64,000 bases of DNA from Symbiodinium natans (taxonomy: Eukaryota; Sar; Dinophyceae; Suessiales; Symbiodiniaceae). The DNA lies in the NCBI GenBank assembly GCA_905221605.1, contig CAJNDS010001968.1:1-64000 (forward strand), in the 5' to 3' direction. This document shows positions 19,650 through 29,831 of this stretch, in pieces. The translations under genes and the position numbers were made by a program. Each line of letters begins with the position of its first letter. Positions within the stretch are counted from its first letter, which is position 1. Below the pieces are notes generated by a model. That model made no database searches and was not told where the DNA came from. It saw only the letters and a list, made by a program, of their open reading frames with translations.

Positions 19650-19825
19650 CCCTAGGAACCCAAGCCCACGAAGCCTAAACCCTAAAACCTAAGCAAACTC
19701 TGCAGACCCTAAGCTCTACAAACCCTAAACCCCAGACCCCAAACCCTAAACCCTAAACCCCAAACCCTAAACCCTAAACCCTAAACCCCAAACCCTAAAC
19801 CCTAAACCCCAAACCCTCAACCCTT
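19650..19825 (-). repeat. CCCTAAA/CCCCAAA array
   Basis: Degenerate tract with mixed CCCTAAA and CCCCAAA units. Confidence 0.85.
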
Positions 19826-19907
19826 GGCTTTCTGCTTGGACTGAGGTGCCGTACGATGTGGCGCAGTCGCTAGCTGTCGAGGTAGGAACGCTGGGGGTCC
19901 TGAACTA

Positions 19908-20072
19908 CTATTTGCTTATTAAGAACCCCAAACGAATATCACAAATCCCTATATTACCCTTGATAAGGAGGAATATTCTATAATCCCTAAACCCTAAACC
20001 CTAAACCCTATATTACCCTTAATAAGGAGGAATATTCTATGTGTTTTTGCGGGGTTCTTAAGCAAGTCGTAG
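19908..20072. mobile_element. MITE-like palindrome, family H, copy 2, split by telomeric repeat
   Basis: Left end 'ctatttgcttattaagaacc' pairs with the right end 'ggttcttaagcaagtcgtag'. An internal segment 'tattacccttgataaggagg' occurs twice (about 19951 and 20009), separated by about four CCCTAAA units. The telomeric insert is thus flanked by a roughly 30-bp direct duplication of element sequence. Confidence 0.55.
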
Positions 20073-20129
20073 TGAACCTTGACCCTAAGCTCTCAACTCG
20101 AGGGTTTGTAGGTCCTAAACCGCAGAGCG

Positions 20130-20242
20130 GTTGGGTTTAGGGTTTAGGGTTTAGGGTTTAGGGTTTAGGGTTTAGGGTTTAGGGTTTAGGGTTTAGGGTT
20201 TAGGGTTTAGGGTTTAGGGTTTAGGGTTTAGGGTTTAGGGTT
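20130..20242 (+). repeat. TTTAGGG array
   Basis: About 16 perfect units. Confidence 0.95.
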
Positions 20243-20514
20243 CAAAGCTTAGGGTTTAGGGCTTAGGAGGGTGCAGGGCTTGGCATTGGGGGATGCCTGA
20301 TCCTAGGCCTCCCTCCTTCCTTTACTTCTCTAAGGCTCTGGGGGCAGTTACCATGGTCCCTTTTTCCGAAATTGGGTTTAGGGCTTAGGGTTTAGGGTTT
20401 AGGGGCCTTCCTTGTTCCACTTGAATTGCTTGGGGGTTTCCGAAAATTAGGGTGCCTCACAATTGGGGTCCTTGTTATAAGGGAAACCTCGGTCCCCTAT
20501 TTTCGTAAACCCCG

Positions 20515-20646
20515 AATATGGTCCTTTACCTTCCTCAAAGGGTTCTGAAATGTGAGCCCTTGGGTTCTATAGGGTATATCAGGGGTACATAAGGGGTCCC
20601 CATTTAAGGGGCCCATACTAAGGGGTCCCATGTAGCTACCCTAAGA
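20515..20646. mobile_element. MITE-like element, family C, copy 1
   Basis: 'tggtcctttaccttcctcaa' ... 'aaggggcccatactaagggg' ... 'tgtagctaccctaag'. The ends are partly complementary, and the block recurs at 21094, 32836, 35018, 48090, 48928 and 57583. Confidence 0.45.
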
Positions 20647-20830
20647 AAGTTTCTGGGTCCATGGCAGGGTTCGGGGTTTAGGGTTCGGGGTTTAGGGTTC
20701 GGGGATTTAGGGCTTAGGGTTTAGGGCTGAGGCTTCAGGGTTTTAGGGCTGAGGATGTGGGGTTCATCGCGGGACTTACGGTTTATGAAGTTTTTAGTGT
20801 GGGACCCCGGCAAACGACTTTGAACAAAAG

Positions 20831-20880
20831 TTTCGATTTGCCCGGAGGTGGCCGCAGAACGCGGACAGCACGTGGATCAG
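20831..20880 (+). CDS. Candidate exon
   Basis: Acceptor 'ttgaacaaaag', donor ATCAG|gtgcga. The peptide FRFARRWPQNADSTWI is basic and aromatic. Not recognised. Confidence 0.38.
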
Positions 20881-21093
20881 GTGCGAGACAGACTAACCCC
20901 TATAAGTGGGGGTTACAGGTACACCTTAAACCCTAAACCTAAATCCTGAACTTGTGATAGGTACCCTGCGCCGCTTAGTGGGCTTCAGGGCTTAGGTTTG
21001 TAAGAACAGGACTCGCAGCTGACCCTTACTAGGAACTTAAATGAAGCCCTAATGGAGGTTCCAATCATAATGTTTCACTGGCATTTCTTCTCT

Positions 21094-21206
21094 CAGGGTA
21101 GTTCCGTGGTCCTTTCATATGGGCCCTTAAAAGGGGACCCCTTCTACATCAGAACCCGTTAAAGGAGGTTCGGGACCATACCAAGGGCCCATGAAGCTAC
21201 CCTCAG
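21094..21206. mobile_element. MITE-like element, family C, copy 2
   Basis: Ends 'cagggtagttccgtggtcct' and 'gggcccatgaagctaccctc' are imperfect inverted repeats. Confidence 0.5.
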
Positions 21207-21493
21207 ATCTTCAGGTTCCTTGGGCTAATCTTGACTACAACCCTAAACCCTAAACCCTAAACCCTAATGGGAGAATCGGCTTGGGGTGGCAGCTGGATTG
21301 AGATTGGGGTTTGGGGGTAGGGATTTAGGGGGTTTAGGGGTTTGTGACTAGGGCTGTGATTTGTGAGTGTATATCAGGTCCTTATATGGGGAGTGTACAT
21401 ATGGGGTGTGCACTTGGGGATATCAGCCCTCAACCTAACCCCGAAAACCCTAAGCCCTGAACCCTGAACCCTGAACCCTAAGCTTCAGCCCAG

Positions 21494-21660
21494 TCTTAGA
21501 CGACATCCCCGACCGCCAGAAGGAGATTTGCGGCTCAGTTCGAGCAGCGGCCAGTTCCTGGTATTCCTGGTATCCGAGCCCAAATGCGCAAGCCTGGTGG
21601 ACGTGTCTGGCGAGACCCGAGGCTCCTGAGCCAACTCCAGGAGATGTCCGGCTTGAGTTG
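21494..21660 (+). CDS. Candidate exon, 55 codons
   Basis: Opens after 'agcttcagcccag' (CCCTAAG to the left) and closes at TTG|gtttaggg, the donor being formed by the telomeric tract itself. The peptide begins LDDIPDRQKEICGSVRAAAS and contains SWYSWYPSP and a Pro-rich end. It is unusually Trp-rich. An alternative donor is at GGTATTCCTG|gtatcc. Not recognised. Confidence 0.42.
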
Positions 21661-21740
21661 GTTTAGGGTTTAGGGTTTTGGGTTTAGGGTTTAGGGGTTA
21701 GGGGTTTAGGGGTTAGGGGTTTAGGGTTGGGGGTTTAGGG
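21661..21740 (+). repeat. TTTAGGG tract abutting a candidate exon
   Basis: Starts at the inferred donor GT of the preceding exon; contains TTAGGGG variants. Confidence 0.8.
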
Positions 21741-21992
21741 TGCCGGGAGATGCCCTTGTTCATTCTCAAGCTGCTCTGGGGTCGTAAGCCCTAAACCCTA
21801 AATCTTAAGTAAGGCTTAAGTAGACTGCCTCTGCCCCTGGCCAAAGCTGCCAGAAACCTGATGCCAGTTCTCAAGCACCTTTCTACCCTGCCCATACGAA
21901 ACATGAGCCCCCGTGACCATCCCTAAACCGTAAACCCCCAATGAGGCCGAGCACCCCTTGGAGAATGAAGACGACCCTTGGGAAGTAAAAAC

Positions 21993-22104
21993 TAGGCTGC
22001 CCAGTAACCTAGGCTTAAAAAGGGTACCCTTTTTTGCTTAAAAGGGTTTATAAGGGAACCTAAACCCCCAAAAAAAGGGAATAAGGGTACTACTGGGCAT
22101 CCTA
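21993..22104. mobile_element. MITE-like palindrome, family D, copy 1
   Basis: Terminal inverted repeats 'taggctgcccagtaac' and 'gtactactgggcatccta'; the interior also pairs ('aaaaagggtaccctttttt', 'ttataagggaacc'). This is the cleanest family D copy. Confidence 0.6.
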
Positions 22105-22735
22105 GAAGATGACGGATGCTGGTGCGAAGACAATCTTCCCTTACATAGTTTCGGGCTTAGGCTTGAGAAGTTCGCGGTTTGGGGGTTCAGGGCTTTGGGA
22201 TCAATTTTTAGGGGTTTAGGGGTTTAGGGTTTAGGTTTTAGGGTTTTGGGGTTTAGGGGTTTAGGGTTTAGGGGTTTAGGGTTTTAGGAGGTTTCGGGCT
22301 GTAGGGTCTATGGAGATTAGGATGTTCAGGGTCAGGGTAACCAGGGTTCAGGGTTCAGGGTTGTCGGGTTTAGGGTACAGAGTGCCACTTTACTGTAACC
22401 TTGGACCCTTAGCCTCTCTGGGGCTTTAGAGCTTCTTAAATCCCTAAGCCCTAAACCCTAGCCCCCAAAACCCTATTCAAATTCTTCCGGCTATGTACCC
22501 TCCTTCTGCGCGCCATAAAGTTATGGCTGCCGATACAGGAAAGACCCCAGAGGATCACAATTTACACAACTGTACAAACAAGCAGCCTTAATTCCTTAAT
22601 TCACTCCTCAACCCTAAACCCTAAAACTTAAACCCTACATCGAAACCATTCAACTGAGCCAATAGTCGAATTTGAAATCGGTGTACGGTTTAGGGTTTAG
22701 GGCTGAGGGTTTTGGATTGACAACAGCCATTCCAG

Positions 22736-22800
22736 GTGCTTGTGAGTTCCAGCTGGCAGTTCATTTACTGGGTTCGGGCCCGAGTCGTTGAGGGCTTAGG
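22736..22800 (+). CDS. Candidate exon
   Basis: After 'gccattccag'. The peptide VLVSSSWQFIYWVRARVVE is hydrophobic with basic residues. Donor at GGCTTAGG|gttttt. TTTAGGG sequence follows. Confidence 0.36.
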
Positions 22801-23067
22801 GTTTTTGCTGGGTTCTTGTTACGGACCTTAAATCAGCTCGCCATGGCAGGGTTTAGGGTTTAGGGTTTAGGGCTTAGGGTTTAGGTTTAGGGTTTATGGT
22901 TATATACGTGGTAGTCATAAGTCATATAGCAGTATAGCACCTTTCTCATGCTAACTTACTTCCGGTTTCTAGACGAGAGGCCCTTTGAGTGCGCGGGGTT
23001 CGCTGACGCGCTACTATGCCAAGAACCCTCAAACCTTGCGGTTTAAGTTTGAGGGTTTAAGGGTTTA

Positions 23068-23168
23068 GGGATGTTCCCCCTTGTACTAGAGTCCCTAATA
23101 GGGATTATAATGGGGGGGGGAGGGGTATCCCTACTAAGGACTGTTTTAGTATAAGGGGGAATATCCCA
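23068..23168. mobile_element. MITE-like palindrome, family B, copy 1
   Basis: 'gggatgttcccccttgtact' at the left and 'agtataagggggaatatccc' at the right are inverted repeats; an inner pair is 'agtccctaatagggat' / 'atccctactaaggact'. Confidence 0.65.
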
Positions 23169-23189
23169 AGGTTCAGGGTTTGTGTTGGC

Positions 23190-23512
23190 TTAGGGTTTAG
23201 GGTTTAGGGTTTAGGGTTTAGGGTTTAAAGGGTTTAAAGGGTTTAGAGGGTTTAGGGTTTAAAGGGTTTAGGGTTTAAAGGGTTTAGGGTTTAAAGGGTT
23301 TAGGGTCTAAAGGGTTTAAAGGGTTTAGGGTTTAGGGTTCGTTTAGATGGTTCGGGACAGTTGAGACTAAGGGCTTCGGGCAAGGGTTTCGATGCTAAGG
23401 GTTTAGGGTTTAAAGGGTTTAGGGTTTTAAAGGGTTTAGGGTTTAAAGGGTTTAGGGTTTAAAGGGTTTAGGGTTCAAAGGGTTTAGGGTTTAAAGGGTT
23501 TAGGGTTTCTGG
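23190..23512 (+). repeat. TTTAGGG/TTTAAAGGG minisatellite
   Basis: Alternating 'gggttta' and 'gggtttaaa' units give a 16-bp higher-order period. Two blocks (to 23338 and from 23399) are separated by about 60 bp of unique sequence. Confidence 0.85.
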
Positions 23513-23839
23513 GCATTCCAGGACGAAGGCCTCGGAGTCCTCAGGAAACTGACCTGAGGAGCTGTCAGAGGGCCCCTGCGATGTGATCGGTTCGTGAAAT
23601 AAGAAGCGTACTGTTTAGGGTTTAGGGTTTAGGGGTTTAGGGTTTAGGGATTAGGGTTTAGGGTTTAGGGTGTCGGGTTTAGGGGCTTAGGGGTTTAGGG
23701 GTTTAGGGTTTAGGGTTCGGGGTTTAGGGTAGAGGCCTGCAGGGTTTGGGGGGCCTAAGGCAAACGAAGCTCTTCTGTTCAGGGTGGCCCCCCAAAAAGA
23801 CCATCCTTTAGAGAGCTGACCACATAAACAGGCACACTA

Positions 23840-24245
23840 TAAACCATACGACCCGAAACCCTAAACCCATAAACCCTAAAAGCCCTAAACCCGAAGCCCT
23901 AAAACCCATAAACCCTACAATCCCTAAAACCGAAACCCTAAACCCATAAACCCTTAAATCCCTAAACCCTAAACCCAGACCCTAAACCCGAAATTCTAAA
24001 CTCTGACCCCTAAACTTGAAACCCTGAACCCTTGAAAAACCAGAAAGACCCTAAACCCTGACAAGCACAGACTCAAGTTGAAAACGAGCGGCCCGACGAC
24101 GGCCTACACCCCAAACCCTGCACCCTAAAGCCCAAACCTCAAACCCCAAACATTTAACCCTAAACCCTAAAACCTCAAACCCCAAACATTTATCCCTAAA
24201 CCCTAAACCTTAAATCCTAAGCCCCAAGCCCTGAGCCCCGAGACC
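23840..24245 (-). repeat. Degenerate CCCTAAA region
   Basis: About 400 bp dominated by CCCTAAA, CCCATAAA and CCGAAAC variants. No coding frame. Confidence 0.75.
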
Positions 24246-24330
24246 CCGAACCCCAACCAGTCTCCCAGGCCACGTTCCTTCTCTGCTGGGTGTCCACTCC
24301 TTAGTTCAGAGTTTCGGGTTTAGGGGCTTC

Positions 24331-24445
24331 ACTTGGAGGTTCATGGACCCTATTATAACTGTACTTGTGAAGTGCCCGAATATGGTTATAATTGGGTTGT
24401 AAGTACAGTTATAATTGGGCTATTAGATACCATGAACCTCCAAGT
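24331..24445. mobile_element. MITE-like palindrome, family A, copy 1
   Basis: Ends 'acttggaggttcatgg' and 'ccatgaacctccaagt' are perfect inverted repeats apart from local changes; the core 'attataactgtact' / 'agtacagttataat' is a second inverted pair. 115 bp. Confidence 0.75.
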
Positions 24446-24537
24446 GGGGCCAGGGTTTAGGTTCAAGGCCTAGGGTTCAGGGCATGGGGTGTGGGAGGGT
24501 CTACCTGTACCACCTGGGATCCAGTGCAGCCCCCGGG

Positions 24538-24735
24538 GTTTAGGGTTTAGGGTTTAGGGTTTAGGGTTTAGGGTTGAGGGTTTAGGGTTTTGGGTTTTGG
24601 GTTTTGGGGTTTTGTTGTTTAGGGGTTTTGCTGTTTAGGGGTTTAGGGTTAAGGGTTTTGGGATTTAGGGGCTTTGGGGTTTAGGGGTTGAGGGGTTTAG
24701 GGGTTTTGCTGTTTAGCGTTTAGGGGGTTGGGGGC
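24538..24735 (+). repeat. TTTAGGG/TTTTGGG/TTGAGGG array
   Basis: Degenerate tract with 'gttttgctgtttagggg' repeats. Confidence 0.8.
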
Positions 24736-24750
24736 ACCATTTCGGCCCAG

Positions 24751-24820
24751 GGGGTGCGTAGCAGTCCTAAGGACCAACCGGGCTTCGGAGTGCACGGAGC
24801 GAGTTTTGTGGCCTTCCTTT
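24751..24820 (+). CDS. Candidate exon, right end uncertain
   Basis: After 'tttcggcccag' the frame reads GVRSSPKDQPGFGVHGASFV then AFLW before a poly-G run. Confidence 0.3.
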
Positions 24821-24837
24821 GGGGGGGTGGGAGGGGG

Positions 24838-24965
24838 GGGGGGCTAGGAGCAGATCTGCTCTAAACCCGAAGTCCCCTAAACCCTAAACCTTAAAAAGCC
24901 GCAAGAGAGGGGGGGCTGGGAGCAGATCTGCTCTAAACCCGAAGTCCCCCTAAACCCTAAACCTT
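24838..24965 (+). repeat. Tandem duplication with 14-bp palindromes
   Basis: Two copies of about 70 bp, each with the perfect palindrome 'gagcagatctgctc' (24848-24861 and 24920-24933) followed by 'taaacccgaagtcccc' and CCCTAAA units. Confidence 0.85.
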
Positions 24966-25013
24966 AACCCGTAAGAGAAAGCCCCTTTCCAAGCCATGCA
25001 ATCCTCGCCTCAG

Positions 25014-25063
25014 GGTCTTCCCCATCCTCATGGAGTACGAGGCAGGATCGTGCTCTGATAGGG
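25014..25063 (+). CDS. Candidate exon
   Basis: Acceptor 'atcctcgcctcag', donor AGGG|gtttgg. The peptide VFPILMEYEAGSCSDR has no low-complexity character. CCCTAAA lies to the left and TTTAGGG to the right. Confidence 0.42.
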
Positions 25064-25390
25064 GTTTGGAGTTTTGGGGCTTAGGGTTTGGGGCTTAGGG
25101 TTTAGGCCTTGAAACCCGGTGCTTCATGGTTTATTTTTTTGAGTTTAGGGTTTATAGGGTTTAAAGTGTGGGGTTTAGGGCTTAGGGTTTTGATATTTTG
25201 AAAGGGTCGAGGGCTGGAAATGTCACATTACGTTTTGTTTACAACCTAAGCCCCTAAACCCCACGTGGGGGTTAGCCCTCCTTTGCAACACGTTCTTTTT
25301 GAGCCAAGGGCCCCCACAAGAATTGAACTGAACTATCCAACCCCAAGCCCTAAACCCTGAACCCTAAACCCTAAACCCTAAACCCTGCAG

Positions 25391-25488
25391 CCTGAGTTTC
25401 ACCGCAAGGCTGCCGGTGGCTTCACCATGGTGGGCCGCCTAAGGAGCTCCCTGCGGAGGAGTACCGCGTGGCCCGGGGGCGCAGCGGG
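25391..25488 (+). CDS. Candidate exon, basic
   Basis: Acceptor is CCCTAAACCCTGCAG; donor GCGGG|gtttaggg. The peptide PEFHRKAAGGFTMVGRLRSS then LRRSTAWPGGAA is Arg-rich. Confidence 0.38.
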
Positions 25489-26000
25489 GTTTAGGGTTTA
25501 GGGCTAGGGTTTAGGGTTGAGGGTTGAGGGTTGAGGGTTAAGGGTTGAGGGTTTAGGGTTTAGGGTTTAGGTTTAGGGTTTAGGGGTGGAGGGTTCAGGG
25601 TTTAGGGTTTTGGGTTTAGGTTTAGGGTTTGGGGGTGGAGGGTTTAGGGGTTAGGGGTTTAGGGGTTAGGCATTCAGGGGTATAGCTTCTCGGGTTTGGG
25701 GATGCAGGGCTAGGGATACAGGGTTTTGGGACTAGGGAAATAGGGCTTAGGGATATCGGGTTTAGGGTTTAGGGATGTGGGGTTTCGGGATGCAGCGTTT
25801 TAGGCTTTAGGCGGGGTCGGCGTTTGTGGGATTGGTGGGGCTTCAGGGCTACGGTTCGGGGTTGAGGGCGTTCTGCGGTTTACTTCAGGGTTGGGGGTTA
25901 GGGCTTGGGGCCTTCGTGCTGTAGGTTCTTGGGGGGAAGCTCCTCTTGGGGTTTACGGTGATATAGGGCTTCGGGAGTTTAAGAGTTAGGGTGCAGGGTT
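25489..26000 (+). repeat. Long degenerate TTTAGGG/TTGAGGG region
   Basis: About 500 bp of G-rich strand tract, followed after 26012 by CCCTAAA units; together they form one TTTAGGG-to-CCCTAAA inverted pair. Confidence 0.75.
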
Positions 26001-26254
26001 CACGGAGTTGCCCTAAACCCTAAACCCTAAACCCTAAACCCTAAACCCTAAAAACCTCGAGCCCTGAACCCTAAACCCTAGCCCTAAACCCTAAACCCTA
26101 AAGGTCATGGGGCTTAGGGGCAAAAGGGCCAAAAGGGGTTTCGAAATTTCCGGAGACAGCTTTATTGGCCATATAACACTAGCACCCTAAACTCTAAAAA
26201 CCCATTACTTTGCGGCTGTAGGTCATCGCTTTGATTTGGTGGTGCCCGTTTCAG

Positions 26255-26303
26255 GGGTCGGTTTGACCAGAATCTTCAATTTTGTCTACCCTTGATCCCC
26301 TTT
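26255..26303 (+). CDS. Candidate exon
   Basis: Acceptor 'tgcccgtttcag', donor CCCTTT|gtagtc. The peptide GRFDQNLQFCLPLIPF is mixed hydrophobic. Confidence 0.36.
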
Positions 26304-26419
26304 GTAGTCCTTATAAAGTGTTTAGGGTTTAGGGTTTAGGGTTTAAGCCACCACGATTTAGTTGTATAGGGCCCCCAAACCTACCCCAGTCTTGGGGTCA
26401 GGTTTAGATTCTCGCACAG

Positions 26420-26485
26420 GTGCGTGGGCTACCTCGTCTGCGCCGGCTTGCTTGTGCTGTGGCTGGTCCTAGGCCAGGCAGAGAG
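26420..26485 (+). CDS. Candidate exon encoding a membrane segment
   Basis: Acceptor 'attctcgcacag', donor GAGAG|gttaggg. The 21 codons include CVGYLVCAGLLVLWLVLGQ, a plausible transmembrane helix ending in charged AE. It matches the hydrophobic style of 18821-18914 and 28558-28639; the three might belong to one membrane protein gene. Confidence 0.5.
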
Positions 26486-26732
26486 GTTAGGGTTTAGGGT
26501 TTAGGGTTTAGGGTTTATGGTTTAGGGTTTAGGGTTTTTAGGGTATAGGGGGAAGGTCGACTCAGGTGATCTTGGACCTAGGGTGTCCCAACCCGCAGCT
26601 CTACGCCCTAAGCCCTATAAACCTTAAACCCTAGTCTCCTTCATGTCAACCCTAAACCCCTAAACCCTAGACCCTGAACCCTGAACCCTACATGTCGGGG
26701 TTGCTCGGTTTCAGGCTTCAGGTTGCTTTCAG

Positions 26733-26780
26733 CTGGGCCCTGAGACGTCGACTTTTGCCCACTGGCCCGGGAACTTTAAC
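26733..26780 (+). CDS. Candidate exon, right end uncertain
   Basis: After 'ggttgctttcag' the frame reads LGPETSTFAHWPGNFN; no clear donor. Confidence 0.25.
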
Positions 26781-26893
26781 CTGAAACCCTGAAAACATGC
26801 CAACATCCTAAGATCTTAAACTGCACATATGAATCTGCTAAAGAATCTTGAGGCCTTGTAGCTTATGTGTGCTGTTTCTGCGTGTCCTTCTAG

Positions 26894-26938
26894 CTTGGGG
26901 ATGTTGTTGCTTAGCTGCTGGGCCTCACAATCTCAAAG
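26894..26938 (+). CDS. Candidate exon, hydrophobic
   Basis: Acceptor 'gcgtgtccttctag' has a strong pyrimidine tract; donor CAAAG|gtttta. The peptide is LGMLLLSCWASQSQ. Confidence 0.4.
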
Positions 26939-27023
26939 GTTTTAGGTTTTAGGGTTTAGGGTTTAGGGTATAGGGTTTAGGGTTCAGGGTTTAGGGTTTA
27001 GGGTTCGTCTCAGGTGTCTTCAG

Positions 27024-27052
27024 AACCCTGATCTCAGACTGAGTTGCGGCCG
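27024..27052 (+). CDS. Candidate micro-exon
   Basis: Acceptor 'aggtgtcttcag' and consensus donor GGCCG|gtaagt. The peptide is NPDLRLSCG. It is short, so the support is the splice sites only. Confidence 0.33.
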
Positions 27053-27099
27053 GTAAGTGTCTTGGTTCAGGTTCCCTAAAGCCAAACAGCCCTGCTCAA

Positions 27100-27422
27100 C
27101 TAAACCAAAAGTCCCCAAACCCTAAATTCCCCCAAACCCCAAAAATTCCTAAACCCTACAAACCCCTAAACCCTACAAACCCCTAACCCCTAAAAAACGC
27201 TAAACCCTAAAACACCCTAGACCCCTACAAACCCCTAAACCCCTAACAAAAACCTAAACACTAAAAAATCACTGAACCCCAAAAACCCCAAAACCACCCA
27301 AACTCCCCAAACCCTAAAATCCCCTGAACCCTAGAAACCCCTAAACCCTACAAAACCCCAAAACCCCTGGGCAGCAAGACGCTATAAACCCTCAAACCCT
27401 CAAACCCTCAAACCCTCAAACC

Positions 27423-27468
<46 letters not shown>

Positions 27469-27515
27469 ACCCTAAACCCTAAACCCTAAACCCTAAACCC
27501 TAAACCCTAAACCCT
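27100..27515 (-). repeat. Degenerate CCCTAAA and CCCTCAA region
   Basis: Includes clean AAACCCTC units (27380-27470) that change into CCCTAAA units, ending just before the candidate exon at 27528. Confidence 0.85.
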
Positions 27516-27527
27516 ACCCCTGGGCAG

Positions 27528-27608
27528 CTGGACCGGGCAGCGCGGGGGTTGGCGCTTGGTGCATTGCAGCCTCAAACGTCCGGGAGCCAAGCCATTGTTC
27601 TGGGGAAG
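27528..27608 (+). CDS. Candidate exon, 27 codons
   Basis: Acceptor 'acccctgggcag' after a CCCTAAA tract, donor GGGAAG|gtttgc. The peptide is LDRAARGLALGALQPQTSGS then QAIVLGK. A second frame is also open. Confidence 0.4.
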
Positions 27609-28244
27609 GTTTGCTGGATTAGGGGTTTAGGGTTTAGGGTTTAAGGTTTAGGGTTTAGGGTCTAGGGTTTAGGGTTTGGGGTTTAGGGTTTAGGGTTTAA
27701 GGAAGGTTGGGTGCTGTTTACCGTCTTGGTGTCTAGAGCTTCGCTTGGGTCGAGGGTTTAAGGGGTTTATACAGCTTGAGGCTCTCAGGGTTCAGGTATT
27801 TAGGCCTAAATCGCTTAAACCCTTAGCCCTAAACCCTAGTTGCCGTTTTAGGGGTTGGGGTGTGGTTGGCAAGGGTCTAGGTTTTAGAGTTTTTGTTTGG
27901 AGTCTCGGTTTGACATGTGTTGCTTGAAGCTTCAGGTGTAGTTTTGTAAGGTGGAAGTTACAAAGTCCCCTAAATCAGGTTCTAGCCACCCATGGGTGAG
28001 GTTTAGGAATTTCTAGGGTTTAGGGTTTAGGGTTTGGGGTTTAGGGTTTAGGGGGTTTAGGGTGTTTCTGGCTATGGTGAGCACAACATGTCAAGAAGAA
28101 GCCCGCGATAATGAGCGACTTTCCTTCCTCCCTCCCTACACACCACCTGGACAACCAGAAAAGGCTCTAACCCTAGAGCCTAAAGCCTAAACCGTAAACC
28201 TTCAATCCCCACAACCCAAAAACCCTAAACCCTAAATGGTCTAG

Positions 28245-28550
28245 GGTTTAGGGTTTAGGGACCCTAAACCCTAAACCCTAAACCCTAAACCCTAGACCCT
28301 AACCCCTAAACTCCTAAACTCCTAAACCCTAAACCCTCCGAGGCCCTCAAGTTCTCAATCCCCCCATCTAGGCCTGCCAATCCCTCCACGCCTGAGCCCT
28401 GAAACCCTAAACCTTAAACCCTAAACCCCGGAACCTTAAACCTTAAACCCAAAACCCCTAAACCTTAAACCCTAAACCCTAACCCCCTGTACTCTAAACC
28501 CCTAAACCCCAAAACCCCGAGTCCCCAAAGCCCTGAACCTCCCGTTCCCC
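28245..28550 (-). repeat. CCCTAAA/CCTTAAA region
   Basis: A short TTTAGGG piece at 28240 is followed by reversed CCCTAAA, then 300 bp of CCCTAAA-type variants up to the acceptor at 28557. Confidence 0.75.
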
Positions 28551-28557
28551 CAAACAG

Positions 28558-28639
28558 GCTTGGGGCCTCCTTGTGTCCACCTTCCTGATGGGGCACGGGC
28601 TGGTGGCGGCCAGGACCCACAGCTTCCACTTGAATCGGG
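28558..28639 (+). CDS. Candidate exon encoding a possible membrane segment
   Basis: Acceptor 'gttcccccaaacag', donor ATCGGG|gtttct. The peptide is AWGLLVSTFLMGHGLVAART then HSFHLNR: a hydrophobic stretch followed by His/Arg residues. Confidence 0.45.
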
Positions 28640-28968
28640 GTTTCTGCTTGGGAGTTTGGGGTTTAGGGTTTAGGGAAGAGGGTTTAGGGTTCAGGGTTGG
28701 GAGTTTGGGGTTTATGGCTTACTTGCAGGCTCATGGGTAGTTTTATAGGCAGGGCTATCGGTATCCCAAATAAGGTTCTATCCACTTATAACTTATAGCT
28801 CAAATTACCCTCCTTTTATCCCACTTCTAAGTTCTTCAAGTAGGGTTCTGGGTTTGGGGTTTAGGGCTCACGGTTTAGGGCTTTGGGATTGGAGCCCTCT
28901 TGTCTCCGTCTGGAATTATGCTTTACTGCTGTTGAGGGTGCGGGTTTAAGATTGAGGGTTTGGGGGGC

Positions 28969-28996
28969 CAGGGGGGGGGGGGGGGGGGGGGGGGGT
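28969..28996. repeat. Poly-G run
   Basis: About 25 consecutive G residues within a TTTAGGG-rich region. Confidence 0.9.
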
Positions 28997-29249
28997 GCAG
29001 GGTTTTGAGGTTTATGGTATCGGTTTGGGGTTGAGGCACTTGAGATTGAGGGGTTCAGGGTTTTGAGGTTTAGGGTTTAGGGCGTGTGCGGACGTGCGGC
29101 GTTGAAAGGCTTGAGGAGCGTGAGGGGGCTTCTGAGGTTCGCACTCTAGGACTCTAGGGCCTGGAGGTTGGGTTTCGGGTTTCGGGTTTCGGGTTTAGGG
29201 TTTAGGGTTTAGGGTTTAGGGTTTAGGGTTTAGGGGTTAGGGTTAGTTT

Positions 29250-29565
29250 GAGGCTTTCGGGGACTTCTGGCTCTTCACTACAAGGGCAAGCAGCCATGAT
29301 CCGGGGCATAGTATAGTGACAATACTGACTGATGGTTCAAGGCATGTACTTGGTGTTAGCCCCAAGCTGGATTTCGTGGTATACACAAACGATGATGTTC
29401 ATGCGAGGTGTTTGTAAATTTGTCCCCCTCGGTTCGAAACCAGGATTTGCTGGGTTATCGTGCTGGCGATTGTACGGGTGCATGGGGCTTGCAAGATTCA
29501 TCTGGCTTATGGAGCAAGTTACGTCCAGGTCTAGTTTGGGTGTATTGCTAGGATGTCCAGGGTTG
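29250..29565. other. Unique sequence without convincing gene
   Basis: About 310 bp free of telomeric units, with an open frame 29332-29589 whose peptide (MVQGMYLVLAPSWISWYTQT...) is Trp/Met-rich. The end runs into TTGAGGG sequence. A 'ggttcgaaacc' motif here was considered as a tRNA T-arm and rejected. Possibly an exon or an old element. Confidence 0.3.
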
Positions 29566-29780
29566 AGGGTTCAGGGTTTAGGGTGTTAGGCGTAGGGTTT
29601 GCCCCCTGTCAAAAAAGAAAGCAGGGAGCTTCTGGGTAACCTAGCATCAAGGCAGTTGTGCAAGTGTGCCGCAACCCTACCTGCACAATCCTAAACCCTG
29701 AGCCCGAAAAAACCTGAAGCCCAAGCCCCAAGCCCTAAAACCCTAAACCCTAAATCCTAAACCCGAACAAGGCTCTTAAG

Positions 29781-29831
29781 CCCAAGGTGCCACGGCAGCT
29801 CTGGCGACAGGCCGAAGACGGACTGCTTTCG
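29781..29831 (+). CDS. Candidate exon, 17 codons
   Basis: Acceptor 'caaggctcttaag', donor TTTCG|gtttaggg. The peptide is PKVPRQLWRQAEDGLLS. Confidence 0.42.

Noticed and set aside
23520-23590. Exon-like island after 'gcattccag'
   Set aside because: Plus frames contain stops, and the minus frame lacks a donor.
29383-29460. Possible tRNA, suggested by 'ggttcgaaacc'
   Set aside because: No acceptor stem or D-arm with the right spacing could be found, and the T-stem has a mismatch.
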